Positions 7,602 to 16,672 of a stretch of 36,062 nt of DNA are shown in pieces. Within the stretch, counting starts at the first letter, position 1. Every line of letters begins with the position of its first letter. The stretch comes from Hyphomicrobiales bacterium (GTDB taxonomy: Bacteria; Pseudomonadota; Alphaproteobacteria; Rhizobiales; Aestuariivirgaceae), in contig JANYHB010000007.1 in NCBI GenBank assembly GCA_025359265.1, positions 1 through 36,062 on the forward strand. Reading direction: 5' to 3'. The notes beneath the pieces are model-generated. The model was not told the origin of the DNA and ran no database searches. It saw only the letters and a program-made list of their open reading frames with translations. Made by a program: the position numbers and the translations under genes.

Positions 7602-10076
7602 ATGGGCTCAAAAATGCTCATCGACGCCAGTCAACCGGAAGAAACCCGCGTTGTTGTTGCTCGAGGCACTAAACTAGAAGAATTCGATTTCGAAAGCGCT
7701 TCTCGTAAACCACTGAAAGGCAATATCTATCTCGCCAAAGTCACCCGTGTAGAGCCGTCTTTACAGGCCGCTTTTGTGGAATATGGCGGTAATCGTCATG
7801 GCTTTTTGGCTTTTGCCGAAATCCATCCAGACTATTACCAAATTCCCATCGCCGACCGCATGGCATTGATTGCCGAGCAAGAAGCCGAGGCCGAGGAAGA
7901 TGAGGCCGAAGACGAAAAAGCTGAGACAGAACAGCAAGATACAAGTGATCAACCCGGCACTGCCCAGTTAACAGAACCGCAGGAATTTGTTGCCTCCGCG
8001 GCCCTTGATGAAGCTGCAACGCTGGACGAAGAGCATCACGATCACCCTGCTTCTGATACCATTCCCGCTGGTGAACTTGTTGAAGTGGAACAAGATTCTG
8101 AGGCACAGAAAATTGAGACCATCGGCGAGGATGACGCCATGGAAGAAGTGCCGCAGCGCCGCCCTCAGCGTCACCGCCCCCGTCGCCGGGTTTATAAAAT
8201 TCAAGAAGTCGTCAAACGCCGGCAAATTTTGCTGGTGCAAGTGGTTAAAGAAGAGCGCGGCAATAAAGGCGCAGCGCTGACAACCTATCTTTCCCTCGCG
8301 GGCCGATATTGCGTTTTAATGCCAAATACTGCACGTGGAGGTGGAATTTCCCGCAAGATTACTGACGCCAGTGATCGCCGTCGCCTTAAGGAAGTGGCCA
8401 AAGACGTGGAAGTGCCAAAAGGCATGGGCGTTATTGTGCGCACCGCTGGCGCTCAACGCACCCGGCCTGAAATCAAACGTGATTTCGATTACTTGATGCG
8501 CCTTTGGGAAAGTGTGAGAGAACTCACGCTTAAATCCTCAGCCCCGTGCTTGGTTTATGAAGAAGGCAATCTGATCAAACGCTCGATCCGCGATCTTTAC
8601 ACCAAAGATGTGGATGAGATCATTGTTGATGGTGAGGCAGCTTATAAAGAAGCCAAAGACTTCATGAAGATGCTCATGCCTTCGCACGCCAAAAATGTGA
8701 AAGCCTACAAAGACCCAAAGCCTTTATTGCAACGATATCAGGTGGAAAGCCATCTTGATGCGCTGTTTTCGCCAACTGTAAACCTGCCTTCAGGCGGCTA
8801 TTTGGTGATCAATCAAACCGAAGCTTTGGTGGCCATCGACATCAATTCCGGCAAGGCCACCCGAGAACATAATATCGAGGATACGGCTTCCAAAACCAAT
8901 CTTGAAGCCTGCGATGAAATTGCCCGCCAGTTGCGCCTGCGAGATCTTGCAGGCCTGGTGGTAGTGGACTTCATCGACATGGAAGAAAACCGCAACAATC
9001 GTGCGGTTGAGCGGCGGATGAAAGACGCATTGAAGAATGATCGGGCCCGCATTCAAGTGGGCCGAATCTCACATTTCGGCTTGCTGGAAATGTCGCGCCA
9101 GCGGTTGCGGCCCGGCCTTTTGGAAGGTTCGTTCAAAACCTGTGCCCATTGTGAAGGGCGCGGCATTGTACGCTCCATCCCATCGTGCGGCCTTGGTGTG
9201 CTGCGCCAGATTGAAGAGTTCCTGCAAAAGGGCCGCGCCGAAAATTTGACCGTGAAATGTGCACGTGAAGTGGCTTTCTATCTGCTCAACGAGAAGCGAG
9301 ACAGCCTCTTGGAAATTGAGCAGCAGCATGGCATTTCCATTTTCCTCAGCCCCAGCGCAGAAGATGTGAAAGGAACGCAAGCCATCATTGAGCGGGCGCC
9401 TGAACGGGAACGCATTCAACGCCGGGTTGCTGCACCAGTTCAAATGGAATCAGGCTTTACCGATGAGCCTGAAGTTGAAGAAGACGTGGTCGCAGAAGAA
9501 ATCGCTGGCGAGGCCGTTTCAGCAGACAACGATGATCTTTCTTCCACTTCTGATAATGCCAATGGCCAGCCCGGAACAGGCGAAAATGGTCGTCGCCGAC
9601 GCCGCCGCGGTAAACGCGGTGGTCGTGGGGAAGATCGCCAAAACGGATCGCCATCAAACTCCGATATGACTTCATCTGAAATATCAGAAACTGATGCGGA
9701 AACTGTTGAAGTGGCTTCCGAATTTCTTACTGAAGCGCCGCCAGCCGAAGGCTCTGAAGAACCCGGTCATCGTCGCCCCGGCGAAGACCGCAATGGTCGC
9801 CGCCGTGGACGGTTCGGCAGAGGCGGCCGTGACCGCACTGATCGGCCCGCGCGCAATGGCTCAAACAATGGCGAGCGCGCCGAACGTGCGCCGCGTGAAG
9901 ATCGGCCACCACGCCAAGACCGCCCGCAATCCGAGTTTGTGGCCCCGCCGCAACCGGTGGTGATCAGTATTCCCGAGCCGATCCCTGAGCCTGAGCCACG
10001 CAAGTGGCAGCCACCTGCGCCCACAGTGGCGGCAGAACCCGCCGCCCGCAAAGGCGGCTGGTGGAGCAAGCGATAG
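7602..10076 (+). CDS. rne: ribonuclease E
   Basis: Endoribonuclease that starts mRNA decay and processes stable RNA; scaffold of the degradosome. I use the ATG at 7602 (824 residues) because AAGGA at 7588-7592 is 9 nt away; the ATG at 7593 touches that sequence. The N-terminal S1 domain is split by an insertion of ~110 residues (~95-205), acidic at first and ending in an Arg-rich stretch. This insertion is typical of alphaproteobacterial RNase E. Catalytic DNase I-like Asp residues are D413 (VAIDINSG) and D456 (VVDFIDM), spaced as in E. coli D303/D346. The zinc-link cysteines are C514 and C517 (CAHCEGRG). After ~residue 620 the tail alternates acidic and Arg/Gly-rich blocks, likely RNA- and partner-binding. 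Confidence 0.96.
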   Translation: MGSKMLIDASQPEETRVVVARGTKLEEFDFESASRKPLKGNIYLAKVTRVEPSLQAAFVEYGGNRHGFLAFAEIHPDYYQIPIADRMALIAEQEAEAEEDEAEDEKAETEQQDTSDQPGTAQLTEPQEFVASAALDEAATLDEEHHDHPASDTIPAGELVEVEQDSEAQKIETIGEDDAMEEVPQRRPQRHRPRRRVYKIQEVVKRRQILLVQVVKEERGNKGAALTTYLSLAGRYCVLMPNTARGGGISRKITDASDRRRLKEVAKDVEVPKGMGVIVRTAGAQRTRPEIKRDFDYLMRLWESVRELTLKSSAPCLVYEEGNLIKRSIRDLYTKDVDEIIVDGEAAYKEAKDFMKMLMPSHAKNVKAYKDPKPLLQRYQVESHLDALFSPTVNLPSGGYLVINQTEALVAIDINSGKATREHNIEDTASKTNLEACDEIARQLRLRDLAGLVVVDFIDMEENRNNRAVERRMKDALKNDRARIQVGRISHFGLLEMSRQRLRPGLLEGSFKTCAHCEGRGIVRSIPSCGLGVLRQIEEFLQKGRAENLTVKCAREVAFYLLNEKRDSLLEIEQQHGISIFLSPSAEDVKGTQAIIERAPERERIQRRVAAPVQMESGFTDEPEVEEDVVAEEIAGEAVSADNDDLSSTSDNANGQPGTGENGRRRRRRGKRGGRGEDRQNGSPSNSDMTSSEISETDAETVEVASEFLTEAPPAEGSEEPGHRRPGEDRNGRRRGRFGRGGRDRTDRPARNGSNNGERAERAPREDRPPRQDRPQSEFVAPPQPVVISIPEPIPEPEPRKWQPPAPTVAAEPAARKGGWWSKR

Positions 10077-10114
10077 AACAAGAAGCTGCCGCAATCCAAG
10101 GGCAAAGCGCTTTC

Positions 10115-11500
10115 ATGGCGGTTCGGTTGTTGACAAGGATAACGGCTGTGGCGGTGGGGCTTTGCCTGGCCGCCCAATCTTCGTTTGCTGTTCCAGATCA
10201 AAGTGATAAACGCGCCCGCGATGTTGGCCCAACGGTCATTCGTGATGCTGAAATTGAAGGCTTGTTGCGCATTTACGCCGGCCCCATTTTTAAGGCCGCA
10301 GGCATTAATGCCAACGCAGCCCGCGTTGTGGTGATTGGTGCACCCGGTATCAACGCCTTCGTTGCCGGTGGCCAACGTATTTTTGTCAATAGCGGATTGA
10401 TAACCCGCGCACCCTCGCCCAACACGGTGATTGGGGTTTTGGCACACGAATCTGGCCACATCGCAGGCGGCCATCTTGCAAAGTTGAAAAGTGCCATGGC
10501 GGAAGCCTCAACTGAAGCGATTGTAGGCACGTTGCTGGGCGTTGCAGCCATTGTCGGCGGTGCGGCATCCGGCAGCAACACGGCGTCTCAAACGGGCGCA
10601 GGCATCATTCTGGGAGCGCAAAATTCTGCCCAGCGCGGCTTTTTGGTGTATCAACGCGCGATGGAGGCTACGGCAGATGAAAGCGCCATGCGCTACCTTG
10701 CCGCCACGCATCAAAGTGCCAAGGGCATGTTGGAGCTGTTCCGGATTTTAGCTAATGAGTCGTTGGCCAGTTTGCATGGTGCAGACCCTTACGCTTATTC
10801 CCATCCCTTGCCATTCGACAGGCTTCGGACATTGGAAGCACAAGCGCAGGCCTCGCCTGATTATAATAAGCAGGATGATCCCGCTTTGGTCATGCGCCAC
10901 AAATTGGCGCAAGCCAAGTTAGTAGGGTTTCTAACACCCTTACAGGTTTTTTCACGTTATCCTGCGTCCGATAATTCCTTGCCCGCGCGCTATGCCCATG
11001 CCATCGCGTTTTTCCGGCGTGGAGATTTGAAAGCGGCTCTGCCAGTTATTGACACTCTAACGGCGGAAGCGCCGCAAGACCCTTATTTTTGGGAATTGAA
11101 GGCCCAAGCCTATCTCGAAAATGGCCGGGCGGATGAAGGCTTGGCTTTCATCAAAAAAGCGCGGGTGATTTTGCCCAACAATGGGCTGTTGCAAATTCTA
11201 AATGCCCAGATCTTGCTGGGTTCAGAAAACCCGGCTCATGCCGACGAAGCAATTAACCTGTTGAAACAAGCACGGATTTCCGAAGGGGAAGAGCCCAGCC
11301 TGTATAAATTTATGGCGCAGGCTTATGGCCTGAAGAAGGATATTGCCCACGCTCAACTCGCCACGGCAGAATTTGCCTATGCTACGGGCGACATGAAAAA
11401 CGCCCAGGAAAAGGCCGCTCTGGCCAAGAAATACTTGAAGCAAGGCAGCCCAGAATGGTTGCGTGCCTCTGATATTGAAAGTTTTGCTGCAAAAAAGTGA
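10115..11500 (+). CDS. periplasmic M48 metalloprotease with TPR domain (BepA-like)
   Basis: 461 residues from the ATG at 10115. An upstream frame overlapping rne exists, but this ATG opens directly on a signal peptide (VRLLTRITAVAVGLCLAAQS). Zinc site: H111-E-S-G-H115, with E184 in the ExxAD motif (MEATADESA) as probable third ligand. A Gly/Ala-rich stretch at ~125-165 resembles the membrane-facing lid region of the family. From about residue 270 to the end the sequence is alpha-helical with TPR-like repeats (AYLENGRADEGLAFIKKA). Relatives degrade or help assemble stalled outer-membrane proteins such as LptD. It begins 38 nt after rne and sits in the same plus-strand run. The exact substrate is not predictable. 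Confidence 0.9.
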   Translation: MAVRLLTRITAVAVGLCLAAQSSFAVPDQSDKRARDVGPTVIRDAEIEGLLRIYAGPIFKAAGINANAARVVVIGAPGINAFVAGGQRIFVNSGLITRAPSPNTVIGVLAHESGHIAGGHLAKLKSAMAEASTEAIVGTLLGVAAIVGGAASGSNTASQTGAGIILGAQNSAQRGFLVYQRAMEATADESAMRYLAATHQSAKGMLELFRILANESLASLHGADPYAYSHPLPFDRLRTLEAQAQASPDYNKQDDPALVMRHKLAQAKLVGFLTPLQVFSRYPASDNSLPARYAHAIAFFRRGDLKAALPVIDTLTAEAPQDPYFWELKAQAYLENGRADEGLAFIKKARVILPNNGLLQILNAQILLGSENPAHADEAINLLKQARISEGEEPSLYKFMAQAYGLKKDIAHAQLATAEFAYATGDMKNAQEKAALAKKYLKQGSPEWLRASDIESFAAKK

Positions 11501-11521
11501 TTGGAATTGAGGAGTTTTAGT

Positions 11522-12277
11522 ATGCGCCGCTTTATATGTTTTGTTACCGCTCTGATGTTTGGATTGTCGCTGGCCTGTGGGGTAAATGCCGCAGCATTCA
11601 GCGACGATCAGAAAAAAGAAGTGGAAGATATTGTCCACGCTTATCTTAATGAACATCCCGAAATTCTCAATGAAATGGTTGAAAAGCTTAAGTTGAAAGA
11701 AGAAAAAGACGCGGCATCTGCGCAAACCTCAACCTTGGCCACATCGTCGCAAAACATATTCCACAATGCCCGCGATGGGGTGATTGGCAATCCATCTGGC
11801 AATGTTACCATTGTTGAATTCATGGATTACAACTGTGGCTGGTGTCGCAAGAGCATCAAAAATGTTCAAGAGCTCGTCAAGAAAGACAAGAATGTCCGCG
11901 TTGTGATGAAGGAATGGCCAATTTTCGGCGAAGGTTCAGAAGCTGGAGCGCGGGCCGCCATGGCGGCAGCAAAGCAAGGCAAATATTGGGAGTTGCACCA
12001 AGCGCTGTTCGCCTTTCAAGGGCAAGTCACACCTGACGTTGTTACGCAAGTTGCAAAATCTATTGGGCTCGACATGAAAAGGCTGAAGGAAGATATGGCT
12101 TCGGCGGATATTGATGCCAATCTCTCCGCCACGGTGAAACTGGCCACAGCCCTCAAATTCACCGGTACGCCAGGTTTTCTCGTGAACAAGAATGTGTATC
12201 CCGGTTACCTGGAACTGGCCCGCATGGAAACCATGGTTGCGGAGGAACGCGCAAAAGGTGTTTGCAAAGAGTGCTGA
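11522..12277 (+). CDS. DsbA-family thiol:disulfide oxidoreductase, periplasmic
   Basis: 251 residues from the ATG at 11522, which has GAGGAG (11509-11514) 7 nt upstream; a TTG at 11501 is a weaker alternative. A signal peptide covers residues 1-24 (FVTALMFGLSLACGVNAAA). A charged helical segment at ~25-70 resembles the N-terminal oligomerisation region of Com1/ScsC-like proteins. The thioredoxin-fold domain follows, with the active site C105-G-W-C108 and the cis-Pro loop TGTPGF. A C-terminal CKEC adds a second cysteine pair. It probably forms or isomerises disulfides in exported proteins. It follows the M48 protease by 21 nt, consistent with envelope protein quality control. Confidence 0.88.
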   Translation: MRRFICFVTALMFGLSLACGVNAAAFSDDQKKEVEDIVHAYLNEHPEILNEMVEKLKLKEEKDAASAQTSTLATSSQNIFHNARDGVIGNPSGNVTIVEFMDYNCGWCRKSIKNVQELVKKDKNVRVVMKEWPIFGEGSEAGARAAMAAAKQGKYWELHQALFAFQGQVTPDVVTQVAKSIGLDMKRLKEDMASADIDANLSATVKLATALKFTGTPGFLVNKNVYPGYLELARMETMVAEERAKGVCKEC

Positions 12278-12316
12278 GCGGTTTTCAAACTGCCGACTCC
12301 TGTCTATAAGCTCGTT

Positions 12317-12766
12317 ATGAAGACCGTTTATATCTTAAATGGGCCTAACCTCAATTTGCTCGGCCTGCGGGAGCCTGAATTCTACGGGCATGATACATTG
12401 GCCTCGGTGGAAACGCTGTGCCTGGCCAAGGCCCAGACTTTGGACATGGTCGCAATATTTCGCCAAACCAATGTTGAAGGCGAATTGGTCAACCACATTC
12501 ATGAGGCGCACGAAAAAGCTCAAGGCATCATCATCAATGCCGGAGCTTATACGCACACCTCAGTGGCGCTCCACGATGCGATCAAGGCCGTGGCTTTACC
12601 TACGATTGAAGTGCATCTTTCCAATGTTTACAGCCGCGAGACATTTCGCCATCACAGCTATATCTCACCGGTCGTTCGCGGTGTGATCTGTGGTTTTGGT
12701 GCACAATCATATGAATTGGCGCTGGATGCTCTCAGCACCATTTTGAATAAAAAGGGAAAGGCATAA
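12317..12766 (+). CDS. aroQ: 3-dehydroquinate dehydratase, type II
   Basis: 149 residues, the usual type II length. It converts 3-dehydroquinate to 3-dehydroshikimate in the shikimate pathway as a dodecamer. Motifs: ILNGPNLNLLGLREPEFYG with the catalytic Tyr loop, NAGAYTHTSVALHDAI, and VEVHLSN-like EVHLSNVYSRE with the catalytic His region. The stop codon TAA overlaps the accB ATG by one base (TAATG), so the two are translationally coupled. No strong Shine-Dalgarno sequence is seen before its ATG. This aroQ-accB-accC order is common in alphaproteobacteria. Confidence 0.95.
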   Translation: MKTVYILNGPNLNLLGLREPEFYGHDTLASVETLCLAKAQTLDMVAIFRQTNVEGELVNHIHEAHEKAQGIIINAGAYTHTSVALHDAIKAVALPTIEVHLSNVYSRETFRHHSYISPVVRGVICGFGAQSYELALDALSTILNKKGKA

Positions 12767-13248
12767 TGCCCGTAAAGAAAAAGTCCGCCGCTTCGGAACC
12801 AAAAGAGTCGGCTGAATTAAGCCTTATCCGCAAGCTTGCAGCCATTTTAGACGAGACAGGTCTCACTGAGATCGAACTCGATCACAAAGGTGCCCGCGTG
12901 CGCGTGTCGAAGTCTGTGCAAATGGCTTCGATGGTTCATTCGGCACCAACGATTCAGCACTCTGCACCGGCGCTTGTTGTCGCTGGATCGCAGGTCGCCA
13001 CCGAAGAAATTTCCGGCACGCCACTGAAATCTCCGATGGTGGGCACTGCCTATCTTTCGCCATCGCCCGAATTACCGGCGTTTGCCGCACTGGGTTCCAT
13101 GGTGAAGGAAGGCCAAACCGTTCTCATCATCGAAGCCATGAAAACCATGAACCAAATTGCCGCACCAAAATCTGGCAAGCTGGTGAAGGTCAATATCAAA
13201 AATGCGCAGCCGGTTGAATATGGCGAAGTGCTGATGGTGATCCAGTGA
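12766..13248 (+). CDS. accB: acetyl-CoA carboxylase biotin carboxyl carrier protein
   Basis: 160 residues. The C-terminal biotinyl domain has the sequence IEAMKTMNQIAAP with the biotin-accepting Lys at residue 126. The N-terminal ~35 residues start with a Lys/Ser-rich tail, then a helix (LIRKLAAILDETGLTEIELD) and a Pro/Ala/His linker around 60-85. It carries the carboxyl group between biotin carboxylase and carboxyltransferase in the first step of fatty acid synthesis. Coupled to aroQ upstream and followed after 3 nt by accC. Confidence 0.96.
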   Translation: MPVKKKSAASEPKESAELSLIRKLAAILDETGLTEIELDHKGARVRVSKSVQMASMVHSAPTIQHSAPALVVAGSQVATEEISGTPLKSPMVGTAYLSPSPELPAFAALGSMVKEGQTVLIIEAMKTMNQIAAPKSGKLVKVNIKNAQPVEYGEVLMVIQ

Positions 13249-13251
13249 ACA

Positions 13252-14598
13252 ATGTTTGATAAAATTCTCATTGCCAATCGCGGCGAGATTGCCCTTCGCG
13301 TTCTCCGCGCGGCGCGCGAGCTTGGCATCCAAACAGTTGCGGTTCATTCCACGGCTGATGCTGATGCCATGCACGTGAAGCTGGCCGATGAGAGTGTGTG
13401 CATTGGCCCGCCTCCCGCCAAGGATTCCTATCTCAACATTCCGGCGATTGTTGCGGCCTGCGAAATCACCGGCGCTGAAGCGGTTCACCCCGGCTATGGC
13501 TTCTTGTCAGAGAATGCCAAGTTTGCGGAAATACTGAAATCCCACAACATCAAGTTCATTGGCCCATCAGTTGAAAACATCCGCACGATGGGTGACAAAA
13601 TTGAAGCCAAACGCACGGCCAAGGAATTGGGTATACCTATTGTGCCTGGCTCGGAAGGCGGCGTGCATGATATTGCAACCGCCCGCAAAGTTGGCAAAGA
13701 TATTGGGTATCCGGTGATCATCAAGGCCACCGCTGGCGGCGGCGGGCGCGGCATGAAGGTGGCCAACTCGGAAGCTGAGCTTGAGCTTGCCGTTTCCACC
13801 GCCCAAAGCGAGGCAAAGGCGGCGTTCGGCAATGGCGAAGTTTACATTGAAAAATATTTGGAAAAACCCCGCCATATTGAAATTCAAATCTTGGGCGATG
13901 GGCAAGGCCGCGCGATCCATCTGGGCGAACGCGATTGTTCTTTGCAACGCCGCCATCAGAAAATTTGGGAGGAAGCTCATTCGCCTGCCCTGAACGCAAA
14001 ACAGCGCGATGAAATTGGCGCCCGCGTTTCCAACGCCATGGCCAAGATGAGCTATGAGGGCGTGGGCACCATTGAGTTTCTTTTTGAAAATAATGAATTT
14101 TATTTCATCGAAATGAACACGCGTTTGCAGGTGGAACACCCCGTCACTGAAGCCATCACTGGGCTTGATTTGGTGCAAGAGCAGATCCGCGTGGCTGCTG
14201 GTGCGGCCCTTGCTTACAAGCAAAGCGACATTCAATTCTCTGGTCATGCCATTGAATGCCGGATCAATGCCGAAAACCCGCTCACGTTCATACCCTCGCC
14301 GGGCAAAGTGAATGACGTGCATTTTCCCGGTGGACTGGGTGTGCGCGTAGATTCTGCCCTTTATTCTGGCTACCGCATTCCCCCATATTATGACTCGCTC
14401 ATTGGAAAGCTGATTGTGTTTGGTAAATCGCGCGCTGAATGCATGATGCGTTTGCGCCGTTCCCTTTCGGAATTTGTGGTGGATGGCGTTGAAACGACAA
14501 TTCCGTTATTCCAAAAATTATTGGCAGAGCCAGATATTCTCGACGGGCATTACGACATTCATTGGCTGGAAAAATATCTGGCCCGCACTAAGATGTGA
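13252..14598 (+). CDS. accC: acetyl-CoA carboxylase, biotin carboxylase subunit
   Basis: 448 residues, matching the family. It carboxylates biotin on AccB using ATP and bicarbonate. Motifs: FDKILIANRGEIALRVLRAA at the N-terminus, VHPGYGFLSENA, the ATP-grasp glycine loop KATAGGGGRGMK, EKYLEKPRHIEIQ, RDCSLQRRHQK, and FIEMNTRLQVEHPVTE in the catalytic core. The C-terminal domain is complete (DGHYDIHWLEKYL). It forms an accB-accC pair and is followed 5 nt later by aat. Confidence 0.97.
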   Translation: MFDKILIANRGEIALRVLRAARELGIQTVAVHSTADADAMHVKLADESVCIGPPPAKDSYLNIPAIVAACEITGAEAVHPGYGFLSENAKFAEILKSHNIKFIGPSVENIRTMGDKIEAKRTAKELGIPIVPGSEGGVHDIATARKVGKDIGYPVIIKATAGGGGRGMKVANSEAELELAVSTAQSEAKAAFGNGEVYIEKYLEKPRHIEIQILGDGQGRAIHLGERDCSLQRRHQKIWEEAHSPALNAKQRDEIGARVSNAMAKMSYEGVGTIEFLFENNEFYFIEMNTRLQVEHPVTEAITGLDLVQEQIRVAAGAALAYKQSDIQFSGHAIECRINAENPLTFIPSPGKVNDVHFPGGLGVRVDSALYSGYRIPPYYDSLIGKLIVFGKSRAECMMRLRRSLSEFVVDGVETTIPLFQKLLAEPDILDGHYDIHWLEKYLARTKM

Positions 14599-14603
14599 GA
14601 ATA

Positions 14604-15248
14604 ATGAGCGTAATCACACCTCAGGTTTTGTTAAAGGCTTATTCGGTTGGGGTCTTTCCCATGGCAGAGAGTGCAGATGATCCTTCACTCTATTGGATTG
14701 AGCCGGATGAGCGGGGCGTGCTGCCGTTGAAAAATTTTCATATATCGCGGTCACTTAAAAAATCTGTGCGTCAAGCAGGGTTCGAGATTCGCGTCGACAC
14801 GGCTTTTGAACGCGTGATGAAGCATTGCGCAGAAAAAACCACCGACAGAAAGGATACCTGGATAAATCTTCGAATTTTGAGGCTTTATGGTCAGCTGCAT
14901 AAAATGGGTTGTTGCCACTCGGTTGAAACGTGGCGAAGTGGAGAGCTGGTTGGCGGTCTTTATGGGGTGCGCCTTGGGGCCGCGTTTTTTGGTGAAAGCA
15001 TGTTTGCGCGTGAAACCGACGCATCCAAGGTGGCTTTGGTTCATCTTGTGGCACGGTTGAACTTCGGGGGCTTCAGATTGCTTGACGCGCAATTCGTAAA
15101 CAATCATTTGAAACAATTTGGCTGTTATACGGTGCCCAAGAAAGAATACCGCCCCATCCTTGATGAGGCAACAGAAGCCGATGCCGATTTTTTTGCGTTT
15201 ACGGGCGACAATAATATTGAAGAGGTTCTGCGACTGGCTGCATCATGA
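14604..15248 (+). CDS. aat: leucyl/phenylalanyl-tRNA--protein transferase
   Basis: 214 residues from the ATG at 14604; a GTG at 14595 overlapping the accC stop is possible but less likely. The enzyme adds Leu or Phe to proteins with N-terminal Arg or Lys, marking them for ClpS/ClpAP (N-end rule). Recognisable family sequence: LLKAYSVGVFPMAES...WIEPDERGVLPL, HSVETWRSGELVGGLYGVRLGAAFFGESMF, and LDAQFVNNHLKQFGC near the C-terminus. It is the last gene of the plus-strand run and converges with the DUF2155 gene, 21 nt between the two stops. Confidence 0.95.
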   Translation: MSVITPQVLLKAYSVGVFPMAESADDPSLYWIEPDERGVLPLKNFHISRSLKKSVRQAGFEIRVDTAFERVMKHCAEKTTDRKDTWINLRILRLYGQLHKMGCCHSVETWRSGELVGGLYGVRLGAAFFGESMFARETDASKVALVHLVARLNFGGFRLLDAQFVNNHLKQFGCYTVPKKEYRPILDEATEADADFFAFTGDNNIEEVLRLAAS

Positions 15249-15269
15249 GCTGAATTTGCGCAAAGCTTA

Positions 15270-15725
15270 TCAATCTGGTGGTGGTTGGTCGCCGTTTTCG
15301 ATTTGATCTTGCAACGTGGCCAAATCGGGCACCGTTTCAACGGGCGGCGGCGGGGCATTTGGATCTTTGCATCCCACCAGCCAAACATCATAAAGTGGGT
15401 GCTCAACAGCGTTCAAGCCGGGGCTTTCAGCAAACATCCAACCTGAAAAAATGCGCTTGTTGGTTCCATCCGTGCCGTGTTCAACAACTTCAACAAACGC
15501 CACGGTTTTAGGATCTTCGGTGATGGGGCGGGAATTGCAAACATCTGCCTTTACCAACAAACCGCCAAATTTTTTTTCTTCGCCGATTTTCGTTTCAAAG
15601 GTTGTGGTTTCGCCCAAGATCTTGTCGAGGCCAGAAAAAATGGCGATGGGATTAGCAATTGGCTCGGCCAAAGCCATTGTTGGCCAAAGCCAAATCACCG
15701 CTCCAAGGCGCAATAAAATTTTCAT
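15270..15725 (-). CDS. DUF2155 domain protein, exported
   Basis: 151 residues with a signal peptide at 1-20 (LLRLGAVIWLWPTMALA). The DUF2155 core contains LGETTTFETKIGEEKKFGGL and the signature IFSGWMFAESPGLNAVEHPLYDVWLVGC. Two cysteines (in ADVCNSRP and LVGCKDP) may pair. The Pro-rich acidic tail is probably disordered. Function is unknown. The gene is commonly found in alphaproteobacteria beside aat, MlaD-like and NDUFA12-like genes, as here. Its ATG overlaps the mlaD stop by 4 nt (ATGA), implying a shared transcript. Confidence 0.87.
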   Translation of the reverse strand: MKILLRLGAVIWLWPTMALAEPIANPIAIFSGLDKILGETTTFETKIGEEKKFGGLLVKADVCNSRPITEDPKTVAFVEVVEHGTDGTNKRIFSGWMFAESPGLNAVEHPLYDVWLVGCKDPNAPPPPVETVPDLATLQDQIENGDQPPPD

Positions 15726-16222
15726 GGCTTTGGCGGTTGTGGGGCTTCAGCTGGAGCGGCTGGAGCGTCGCTGGATTTGCTGCCTTTGGAGAACATGGCT
15801 TGGCTGATAAGCGACCACAAATCCACCGCCCCCTGTGTGTAAGAAATTTCTCCGCCATTGGTAAGTTTGGCGTCTGAACCGCCAGGCTCCAAGGCCACGA
15901 AATTCGCGCCAAGCAAGCCTTCAGAGGTGATCTTGGCTGAAGTATCGTCAGCGAGCTGCAGTTGCGGTTGAAGCAGCATGTCAATTCGTGCCTGATAAGA
16001 CTTGGGGTCAAGCGATTGGCCAACCACTGTTCCCACTTTCACACCAGCCACACGCACGTCGGTGCCCACGGCAACGCCGGCGATGTTATTGAACTGCGCC
16101 GTCACGTGATAACCGCCAGACGGGCCGCCAAGGCCCGCAACGCGGTAAGCAAACAGAAAAAATAATGCTGCGGCACCAATAACAAGGGCGCCCACCAGGG
16201 TTTCCAGCGTGTTGGCCTTCAT
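15722..16222 (-). CDS. mlaD: MlaD-like MCE-domain lipid transport protein
   Basis: 166 residues from the ATG at 16222, which overlaps the NDUFA12 stop as ATGA and has GGAAG upstream; another ATG at 16234 would add four residues. An N-terminal membrane anchor (ETLVGALVIGAAALFFLFAY) is followed by one MCE domain (~35-120; FNNIAGVAVGTDVRVAGVKVGTV, ITSEGLLGANFVALEPGG). The tail is Pro/Ala-rich. MlaD is the hexameric substrate-binding part of the Mla ABC system that handles outer-membrane phospholipids. The permease and ATPase genes are not next to it here, so it must work with components encoded elsewhere. Confidence 0.88.
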   Translation of the reverse strand: MKANTLETLVGALVIGAAALFFLFAYRVAGLGGPSGGYHVTAQFNNIAGVAVGTDVRVAGVKVGTVVGQSLDPKSYQARIDMLLQPQLQLADDTSAKITSEGLLGANFVALEPGGSDAKLTNGGEISYTQGAVDLWSLISQAMFSKGSKSSDAPAAPAEAPQPPKP

Positions 16223-16617
16223 TGCGGCTTCCATGGCTGATAATATCCGGTGCGCGGCGCTGGGCTGCCCCCAACCGCAATCGATCCCGGCGGATGGTAG
16301 GCACCCGCTGAACCCGTCAAATTCGGTTCATGGGGCTTTTGCCATTCGAAGGAACTATAACTTTCATCTGGCGGCGCAACGTCCACACGGTGATGAAGCC
16401 AGCCGTGCCAGCCAGAGGCAACCTGCGAGCCCTCAGAATAACCCTTGTAAATCACCCAGCGGCGCTCTGGAATGGAATCCGGCACCGCTGACTTTGCCTT
16501 GTAATATTTATTGCCATATTCGTCTTCACCAACGAACGTGCCTGCGCGCCACGTATAAAATCGCGTGTTCCAGGTTTGGCCATTCCACCACGTAAAGAAT
16601 TGTTTCAGAAACTGCAT
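16219..16617 (-). CDS. NADH:ubiquinone oxidoreductase accessory subunit, NDUFA12 family
   Basis: 132 residues from the ATG at 16617; a TTG at 16638 could add seven. The sequence has the family core FTWWNGQTWNTRFYTWRAG, FVGEDEYGNKYY and RRWVIYKG, then WHGWLHH and a Pro/Tyr-rich tail ending YYQPW. It is the bacterial counterpart of the mitochondrial complex I accessory subunit NDUFA12 (B17.2), one of the few supernumerary subunits kept in alphaproteobacteria. It probably sits on the peripheral arm of complex I. The other nuo genes are not in this window. Overlaps mlaD by ATGA. Confidence 0.92.
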   Translation of the reverse strand: MQFLKQFFTWWNGQTWNTRFYTWRAGTFVGEDEYGNKYYKAKSAVPDSIPERRWVIYKGYSEGSQVASGWHGWLHHRVDVAPPDESYSSFEWQKPHEPNLTGSAGAYHPPGSIAVGGSPAPRTGYYQPWKPQ

Positions 16618-16672
16618 GGATGAGACTCTTTCAATCAACTCACAATATGGCGGAAGGGGCTGGCAAGTTCAA

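Noticed and set aside
15255-15264. TTTGCGCAAA palindrome between aat and DUF2155
   Set aside because: Only 10 bp with no T-run; too short to call a terminator or operator.
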